From Flavobacteriales bacterium (GTDB lineage Bacteria; Bacteroidota; Bacteroidia; Flavobacteriales_F; PHOS-HE28), in the NCBI GenBank assembly GCA_020854015.1, contig JADZGG010000376.1, positions 1 to 13,423 of the forward strand: 13,423 bases of DNA, in the 5' to 3' direction. Position 1 is the stretch's first letter. Each line of letters opens with the position of its first letter. The position numbers and the translations under genes are program-made. Shown piece by piece: positions 7,801 to 13,423 of this stretch. The notes beneath the pieces were generated by a model. The model was given only the letters and a program-made list of their open reading frames with translations. It ran no database searches and was not told the origin of the DNA.

Positions 7801-10800
7801 TCCGGTAGTGGTTCCATCGCCAACCCGACCTCCAACAGCACCACAGTGAGCGGTCTGGGTGTTGGGGTGAACACCTTCCAGTGGACCGTGAACAACGGCC
7901 CTTGCGGAACCTCTTCCGATCAAGTGAGCATCACGGTGTTCGACGCGAACAGTCCGGGTGCTTCAGCGGGCCCCGATCAGGAGCTGTGCCGACCGAACTT
8001 CAGTACCAACCTGCAGGCTACACCAGTGTTCCTCCCGGCGCAGGGCCAGTGGACCGTATCCGCCGGTACGGGGGTCTTCGCGGATGACAATGATCCCGCG
8101 ACGCTCGTGTCCGGTCTGTCGGTAGGGACGAACACCTTCCGCTGGCAGGTGAGCAATGGCCCTTGCGGTCCACAGACCATCGATGAGGTGACCATCCTGG
8201 TTTTCGATGACCGTACAGAGATCGCCTATGCCGGGCCGGACATCAGCATCTGTGTGCCCACCTTCCCGAACAGCGTCAACCTGATCGGTAGTGCATTGAT
8301 ACCTCCGGCAACGGGACTGTGGACCTTGGTGAGCGGCTCGGGCACCATCGCTTCCCCAACAAGTTCCGCAACGGCGGTCACCAACCTGTCAGTAGGTGTG
8401 AATGTGTTCCAGTGGACCGTGAACAACGGTCCTTGCGCGAATCCCATCACCACGGATCAGATCAGCGTGTTCGTCTATGATGCTGCTACGCCAGCCGCGA
8501 ATGCAGGTCCGGACCAGAACCTCTGTACACCGATCTCCAGCACGGTGCTTTCCGGCAGCTCACTGATCTTCCCGGCCACGGGTACCTGGTCGCTGGTGAG
8601 CGGCTCAGGTGTCATCGTCGATCCGACGGACCCCGGCACGCAGATCACAGGGCTTACGCTCGGGCCGAACGTGTTCCGCTGGACGGTTAACAATGGGGTG
8701 TGCAGCCCGGCCATCACGACCGATGACGTGGTGATCAACGTGTTCAACGGCGCTGCGCAGCCCGCTGCCGCCGGCCCGGATCAAGCGATCTGCAATAATG
8801 TCGGTGGAACCGTTCTGGCGGGCAACACACCGGTGGGTCTTGCCACTGGCTTCTGGACCGTTCAACAAGGAACGGCGGTCTTTGCCAACGCTGCATTGCC
8901 GAACACAGCCGTGACAGGCCTGAGCGTCGGTATCAACACGCTCATCTGGAACATTGACAACGGAGCTTGCGGGATCAGCCAGGACCCGATGACCGTGCTT
9001 GTGTATGACTCCGGTCAAAGTGTGGCCAACGCTGGTCCGGACCAGAGCTTCTGTCTGCCAGTGACCGAGACGACGCTGAACGGCAGTGCGACCATTTTCC
9101 CGGGACAAGGAGTGTGGACGGTGGTGACGGGTAGTGGCAGCTTCTCCGATGCGAACGATCCACTGGCGACCGTGACCGGTTTGGGCGGTGGTGTGAACAC
9201 CTTCCTCTGGACAGTGGACAATGGTCCTTGCTCGCCCGGTGTAAGCACGGATCAGGTCAGCGTGTTCATCTATGACCCATCGACACCGATCGCCAATGCT
9301 GGTCCGGATCAGAGCCTCTGCACACCGACCACTTCCGCCACGATGCAAGGCAGTACGATCGTCGCACCTGCTGAAGGAGCGTGGACCGTGGTGCAGGGTA
9401 CGGGTACGTTCTTGGACTTCCGCGATCCGAACACGCTGATCAACGGCCTTTCGATCGGGGAGAACATTTTCCGCTGGACCGTGGACAACGGAGCGTGCAA
9501 TGGGGTGACCACGGATGAAGTGAGCATTTTCGTCTTCGACCAGAACGTTCCCATCGCTGACGCAGGCGTGGACAAGGAATTCTGCCTGCCGACGAACCAA
9601 GTGGCGCTTCAGGGTAGCAGCTATGTCTTCCCCGCGACAGGTCAATGGACCTTGATCAGCGGTACGGGTACGATCGCTGACCTGAACGATCCAGCTACGG
9701 TGGTGACAGGCCTTGGTGTCGGAGAGAACATCTTCCAATGGACCGTGGACAACGGTCCTTGCACGAACGGAGCCACCACTGATCAGGTCAGCATCTTCAT
9801 TTTCGATGATACGAACCCTACGGCTGATGCAGGCGCCGATCAGGAGCTGTGCACACCGAACACGAGCACGTCGCTAACAGGTAGTGCGCTGATCTTCCCG
9901 GCGGTGGGCACCTGGACCTTGATCAACGGTACGGGTACGATCGCCGACCCGAACGACCCGAACTCATTGGTCTCCGGTCTGTCCATCGGGGAGAACATCT
10001 TCGAATGGGCGGTGGATAATGGCCCTTGCGTGAACGGGAACACCACGGATCAGGTGAGCATATTCGTATTCGACGAGAACAACCCTGTGGCTGATGCCGG
10101 TCCGGACCAGGAAGTGTGTACGCCGACCTCGACCGCAACGCTCGCGGGCAGCTCTGTGACCTTCCCGGCCAGCGGACAGTGGACCATTGTCCAAGGTTCA
10201 GGGATCTTCGCGGACGCCACCGACCCGAACACATCGGTGAGCGGATTGGCGGTAGGGGAGAACATCTTCCAGTGGACCGTGTCGAACGGGCCTTGTGCGA
10301 ACCCGTTGACCTCGGACCAGGTGAGCATCTTCGTCTTCGATGCGAACAATGCCGCTGCTGACGCGGGTTCTGACCAAGAGCTGTGCACACCGAACACGAG
10401 CACCTCCATGGCCGGAAGTGTCGTTACGTTCCCTGCCACGGGTACCTGGACACTGGTGCAGGGTGCCGGTACCATCACGGATGCGAACGATCCGAACACC
10501 ACGGTCACGGACCTCGCCATCGGCGTGAACGTCTTCGCTTGGACCGTTTCCAATGGCCCTTGCGCGAACGGCATCACTACCGATCAGGTGAACATCGTGG
10601 TGTTCGACGAGAACACGGCCGGGGCCAACGCAGGACCCGACCAGGAGCTCTGTACACCTGCCTCCACGACCAACCTCCAAGGCAGCGCGGTGACGGCACC
10701 TTCCACGGGCAGCTGGACCTTGGTCAGTGGCACGGGTACGATCGCTGATGCGAACGATCCGAACACAGCGGTCTCGGGTCTCTCGGTCGGGGAGAACATC

Positions 10801-13423
10801 TTTGAATGGACAGTGGACAATGGTCCTTGTGCGAACGGCAGCACTACGGACCAGGTGAGCATCTTCGTCTTCGATGCGAACAACCTGACCGCTGATGCTG
10901 GAACCGATCAGGAGCTCTGCACTCCGGCGGATAACACCACACTGGCCGGTAGCGCCCTGATCTTCCCAGCAGTCGGTACGTGGACGCTTGTGAGCGGTGC
11001 GGGAACGATCACGGATGCGAACGATCCGAACTCTGCCGTCACGGGACTCGCCGTGGGAACGAACGTATTCCAGTGGTCAGTGGACAATGGACCATGTGTC
11101 AATGGCTTGACCTCGGACCTTGTGAGCATCCTTGTTTTCGACGAGAACAACCCAGTGGCCGCCGCTGGACCGGATCAGGACCTCTGCACACCAACCAACA
11201 GTGCGACGCTGGCCGGACGCGCAGTGATCTCACCTGCAGTAGGCACTTGGACCGTGATAACAGGCTCGGGCACCTTCGCCGATATCAACGACCCGGCGAC
11301 AACGGTGAGCGCGCTCGGTATCGGGGTGAACACCTTCGTATGGACCGTATCCAATGGGCCTTGCGCAACGGGGGTCACCAGCGATACGTTGAGCGTCACG
11401 TTGTATGACGACAATACACCTGCAGCTGATGCCGGTGCGGACCAGGAGCTTTGTACACCAGCCACCAACACCACCTTGACAGGTAGTGCAGTGAGCACGC
11501 CTGCGGTGGGTACATGGACCGTCGTGACCGGTGCCGGTGTCTTCGCTGATCCGAACGACCCCAACACGGACGTGAGCGGATTGAGCGTGGGCCTGAACGT
11601 GTTCCAGTGGGCAGTGACCAATGGGCCTTGCACCACCCCCTTCTCCAGTGATCAGGTGACGATCACCGTCTTCGATGAGAACAACCCGGTGGCCAATGCA
11701 GGCAATGACCAGCAGGTATGTACGCCGCTCACGGGTACCACCCTTGCGGGCAGCACATTGATCTTCCCGGCCACCGGTCAATGGACCTTGCTGAGCGGTC
11801 AGGGCACCATCACGGATCCTGCGAACCCCGTCTCCACGGTCACCGGTCTTGGCATCGGCGAGAACATCTTCGTGTGGACGGTGTCGAACGGTCCGTGCGC
11901 ATCGGGGATCACTACCGATCAGGTGAGCATCTTCCTGTTCGACCTGAACGCACCACCTGCTGATGCCGGCCCTGACCAGGAGCAATGCACGCCCAACAGC
12001 AGCACCACTCTTGCTGGTAACACACCTACAGGTGCTGCGGTGGGCACATGGTCGCTCACGCAGGGCAACGCCACATTCGTTGATGTGAACAACCCCACTA
12101 CGGATGTTACCGGATTGACCGTGGGTGAGAACATCCTGACGTGGACGGTGGACAATGGTATCTGCGGCATCAGCAGCGACAACGTCAGCATCTTCATCTT
12201 CGATGAGAACAACCCTGCTGCCAACGCTGGACCTGACGTTGAGATCTGCACGCCACAGGACAGCATCTTCCTTTCAGGCAACACCCCGACCTTCCCAGCA
12301 ACGGGAACATGGTCGCTGATCGAAGGGGCCGGTCTGTTCGAGGATGTGAACGATCCCACCAGCAAGGTCGTTGGCCTCGCGATCGGCAGCAACACCTTCG
12401 TGTGGACCGTGGACAATGGTCCTTGCAACAACCCGATCACCCTCGACACGATGACGGTGATCCTGTACGACGATAGCACGTCCGCTGCGAACGCAGGTCC
12501 TGACCTGGAAACCTGCATTCCGCTCACGGCAGTTCAATTGGCAGCTGCACCTCCTCAGCTTCCGGCCACAGGCACTTGGACGATCGTCAGCGGACCGGGG
12601 ACAGTGGTGGACCCCTCGGACCCCACTTCCATCCTTAACAACCTCGGCGTCGGGATCACCACCCTGGTCTGGACATTGGACAACGGTCCCTGCCCGGACA
12701 ACGGTGTGCTCACGGACACGGTGCTCGTGTTCACCTATGATCCGAACGCGCCCGTGGCGAACGCAGGACCTGATCAGGAACTATGCGCTCCGCAATCGAG
12801 CACCAGCCTTGCTGGCAACGTTCCATCCTTCCCTGGTGAGGGCACCTGGAGCTTGATCGCTGGTACGGGCATCATCGCCGACGCCAACGATCCAGCTACC
12901 TCGATCACCGGCCTCACCATCGGCGTGAACACCTTCGTCTGGACGATCTACAACGGCCAATGTGGTTTCGGTCCTCCGAGCACCGATACGGTCAACGTCG
13001 TGGTGTTCGATGACACGCAGGCAGCTGCCGATGCCGGTCCCGATCAGGAGCAGTGCACGCCGAACAATGCGGTGAACATGGCGGCCAACGTGGCCAACTT
13101 CCCAGCCGTGGGCACGTGGACCATTGTGAACGGAACGGCCACGATCGTTGCGCCCAACAGCCCAACCTCCATAGTGTCCAACATCAGTGTCGGCATCAAC
13201 GTGTTCGTTTGGACGATCGACAATGGTGCTTGTGGTACAACTACGGATACGGTGGTCGTTGAGATCTACGACCTGGCCGCCGCTCCATCGGATGCAGGAC
13301 CTGATCAAGAGATCTGCGTGCCTACCTCACCGAACACGGTGACCATGGCCGGAAACGTGCCAGTTGTACCTGCAACGGGTCTTTGGACACTGGTCAGCGG
13401 TTCGGGTACCATCGTGGATCCGA
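4891..13423 (+). CDS. Giant secreted Ig-like repeat surface protein (putative adhesin), C-terminus beyond window
   Basis: One frame is open for 2,844 codons from the ATG at 4891 to the right edge with no stop. Residues 1-40 are an export signal: an Arg-rich n-region, the hydrophobic ALAASALLFLQG, and a signal-peptidase-I site ARA at 38-40. Residues 41 to about 300 form a Cys-rich domain opening THAMGGEISYTCLGG and NFYRDCNG, a type found at the start of large exported Bacteroidota proteins that often end in gliding-motility/T9SS sorting domains. Residues about 302-411 are an Ig/cadherin-like domain (TVCAGTPVNFTINSSDANAG ... GTFSWTPTVADIG). From residue 414 on, 27 complete repeats and part of a 28th follow. 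No enzymatic motif is seen. The likely role is a long surface fibre for adhesion, biofilm or cell-cell contact; T9SS export is inferred, because the C-terminal signal is not in the window. Other names it could carry are PKD-like or Ig-like domain protein. Confidence 0.93.
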   Translation, partial: MAQTVRTRFGALVRRTAFRSLVRTALAASALLFLQGEARATHAMGGEISYTCLGGNQYKVTLNFYRDCNGVAAPTNCNNGLAFNYRSTACNANVNSCFAFESVQVITPICPSETDRCTSTSGVYGVEKYTFSKIINLTQWAGCGTDWVISWELCCRNNAITSLQNPGNQSLFLDARLNNTVTPCNNSPQFLSNPTPFYCLGQSVSYNPGASDIDGDQLQYALIAARGAGGANLTYNGAYSAAQPIVNTGGANAVTLNATTGTMTVVPSIQQVAVLTYRVREFRNGVQVGEVTRDVQVVVRQCAGNTAPNASGINGTNQYSTTVCAGTPVNFTINSSDANAGQAVSLTWNNGIPGATFTTSGSPLQTGTFSWTPTVADIGNQVFVVTAADNACPLVGTNDFGYSITVTPPNTAANAGPAQQVCGTTATLAGVLPYSQVTGTWSVVSGTGTFANANNPTTAVSGLSAGNNVFQWTVNYAPCGTASAQVTITSFNPSQAAANAGPDQQLCLPANSATLAGNTATAPAAGTWTLIQGSGTITTPASPTTTVTGLGVGVNRFRWTINNGPCAAPTTDDVLITVFSNAQTPANAGPDQSICTPTNSVTMNANALIGPATGTWSVVSGSGTITTASSPTTTITGLPVGIHTFQWTVNNGACGSTNDQVTITVFSASSPNANAGPDQQVCTTTSVMSASAPTAPATGAWTLVSGTGTFANATSPFTSVSGLSVGTNVFQWTVNNGPCANGITTDQVTITVFSPGAPAANAGADQSICSTTPATTMAGNTPLAPATGTWALVSGSGTITAANSPTTTITGLGVGQNVFSWTINNGPCGAPTTDQVTVFVYSAAQAAANAGPDQSLCTPTINTTLAGNAPTFPATGQWTVVSGSATFANAADPFTAVTNLGQGTNVLRWTINNGPCANPISSDEVTILVYNISNPIAFAGADQELCTTNRSTTIAASGLVAPATGTWTLVSGSGSIANPTSNSTTVSGLGVGVNTFQWTVNNGPCGTSSDQVSITVFDANSPGASAGPDQELCRPNFSTNLQATPVFLPAQGQWTVSAGTGVFADDNDPATLVSGLSVGTNTFRWQVSNGPCGPQTIDEVTILVFDDRTEIAYAGPDISICVPTFPNSVNLIGSALIPPATGLWTLVSGSGTIASPTSSATAVTNLSVGVNVFQWTVNNGPCANPITTDQISVFVYDAATPAANAGPDQNLCTPISSTVLSGSSLIFPATGTWSLVSGSGVIVDPTDPGTQITGLTLGPNVFRWTVNNGVCSPAITTDDVVINVFNGAAQPAAAGPDQAICNNVGGTVLAGNTPVGLATGFWTVQQGTAVFANAALPNTAVTGLSVGINTLIWNIDNGACGISQDPMTVLVYDSGQSVANAGPDQSFCLPVTETTLNGSATIFPGQGVWTVVTGSGSFSDANDPLATVTGLGGGVNTFLWTVDNGPCSPGVSTDQVSVFIYDPSTPIANAGPDQSLCTPTTSATMQGSTIVAPAEGAWTVVQGTGTFLDFRDPNTLINGLSIGENIFRWTVDNGACNGVTTDEVSIFVFDQNVPIADAGVDKEFCLPTNQVALQGSSYVFPATGQWTLISGTGTIADLNDPATVVTGLGVGENIFQWTVDNGPCTNGATTDQVSIFIFDDTNPTADAGADQELCTPNTSTSLTGSALIFPAVGTWTLINGTGTIADPNDPNSLVSGLSIGENIFEWAVDNGPCVNGNTTDQVSIFVFDENNPVADAGPDQEVCTPTSTATLAGSSVTFPASGQWTIVQGSGIFADATDPNTSVSGLAVGENIFQWTVSNGPCANPLTSDQVSIFVFDANNAAADAGSDQELCTPNTSTSMAGSVVTFPATGTWTLVQGAGTITDANDPNTTVTDLAIGVNVFAWTVSNGPCANGITTDQVNIVVFDENTAGANAGPDQELCTPASTTNLQGSAVTAPSTGSWTLVSGTGTIADANDPNTAVSGLSVGENIFEWTVDNGPCANGSTTDQVSIFVFDANNLTADAGTDQELCTPADNTTLAGSALIFPAVGTWTLVSGAGTITDANDPNSAVTGLAVGTNVFQWSVDNGPCVNGLTSDLVSILVFDENNPVAAAGPDQDLCTPTNSATLAGRAVISPAVGTWTVITGSGTFADINDPATTVSALGIGVNTFVWTVSNGPCATGVTSDTLSVTLYDDNTPAADAGADQELCTPATNTTLTGSAVSTPAVGTWTVVTGAGVFADPNDPNTDVSGLSVGLNVFQWAVTNGPCTTPFSSDQVTITVFDENNPVANAGNDQQVCTPLTGTTLAGSTLIFPATGQWTLLSGQGTITDPANPVSTVTGLGIGENIFVWTVSNGPCASGITTDQVSIFLFDLNAPPADAGPDQEQCTPNSSTTLAGNTPTGAAVGTWSLTQGNATFVDVNNPTTDVTGLTVGENILTWTVDNGICGISSDNVSIFIFDENNPAANAGPDVEICTPQDSIFLSGNTPTFPATGTWSLIEGAGLFEDVNDPTSKVVGLAIGSNTFVWTVDNGPCNNPITLDTMTVILYDDSTSAANAGPDLETCIPLTAVQLAAAPPQLPATGTWTIVSGPGTVVDPSDPTSILNNLGVGITTLVWTLDNGPCPDNGVLTDTVLVFTYDPNAPVANAGPDQELCAPQSSTSLAGNVPSFPGEGTWSLIAGTGIIADANDPATSITGLTIGVNTFVWTIYNGQCGFGPPSTDTVNVVVFDDTQAAADAGPDQEQCTPNNAVNMAANVANFPAVGTWTIVNGTATIVAPNSPTSIVSNISVGINVFVWTIDNGACGTTTDTVVVEIYDLAAAPSDAGPDQEICVPTSPNTVTMAGNVPVVPATGLWTLVSGSGTIVDP
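6130..13423 (+). repeat. 28 tandem Ig-like protein repeats of 85-91 residues
   Basis: Using the N/D-A-G-P-D-Q motif as the unit start, repeats begin at 6130, 6385, 6649, 6910, 7171, 7435, 7702, 7963, 8227, 8500, 8767, 9028, 9295, 9559, 9826, 10093, 10360, 10627, 10894, 11161, 11428, 11695, 11962, 12223, 12490, 12760, 13030 and 13291; the last is cut by the edge. The unit reads roughly: AGPDQELCTP, a Thr/Ser-rich strand ending LAG, PATGTWTLVSGSGTI, a loop often DANDPNT, a strand V-S-G-L-x-V-G-x-N-x-F-x-W-T-V, DNGPC, then TTDQVSIFVFD and a short linker. Each complete unit keeps two Cys (LCTP and NGPC) and two Trp, as expected for a beta-sandwich closed by one disulfide. The repeats are far from identical in DNA, with many synonymous differences, so this is an old, selected array rather than a fresh amplification. 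Confidence 0.93.

Noticed and set aside
8605..9738. Long minus-strand open frame of 377 codons (and many others of 60-250 codons) opposite the repeat array
   Set aside because: It mirrors the repeated sense codons: the translation is Arg/His-rich, low in hydrophobic cores and repeats with the same period as the sense units. The sense frame is continuous and meaningful, so these are shadows of codon bias in GC-rich DNA.
6130..13423. CRISPR-like or DNA-level satellite array
   Set aside because: The periodicity is 255-273 bases, in frame, and conserved at protein rather than DNA level; there are no short identical repeats with unique spacers.

Overview
The window looks like a chromosomal segment of a GC-rich Bacteroidota, probably an uncultured flavobacterial-type lineage. 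This is inferred from TAnnTTTG-type promoter boxes placed just upstream of start codons, few clear Shine-Dalgarno sequences, a DUF983 zinc-ribbon membrane protein, a lamin-tail-domain lipoprotein, and a giant exported Ig-like repeat protein whose N-terminal domain is of a type common in gliding/T9SS bacteria. No rRNA, tRNA, IS element, CRISPR array or phage gene was seen.

Layout. Positions 1-954 hold two minus-strand genes: a lipoprotein with a lamin-tail domain, cut by the left edge, and a four-helix membrane protein of unknown function. The strand then switches. From 1095 onward all genes read rightward: a CPBP-family intramembrane protease, a 635-residue SPFH/flotillin-like protein with an unusual set of tandem beta-repeats, a small DUF983 protein, and, after a 336-base gap with a perfect 14-bp palindrome and a consensus -7 box, a huge surface protein that fills 4891-13423 and is still open at the right edge.

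The giant protein is the main feature. After a signal peptide, a Cys-rich domain of about 260 residues and one Ig-like domain come 27 complete repeats and part of a 28th, each 85-91 residues and each complete one with two cysteines and two tryptophans. Nine consecutive repeats are exactly 267 bases long. Repeat chemistry changes along the array from neutral/Asn-rich to acidic/Asp-rich. It is most likely a secreted fibrous adhesin or cell-surface stalk, though its C-terminal sorting signal lies outside the window.

The membrane genes (CPBP protease, SPFH scaffold, DUF983) are co-directional and share an envelope theme, but gaps and separate putative promoters suggest individually transcribed units rather than a tight operon. 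I found no strong evidence for a defence or mobile system. The candidates for something little described are the repeat protein and the vault-like architecture of the SPFH protein.
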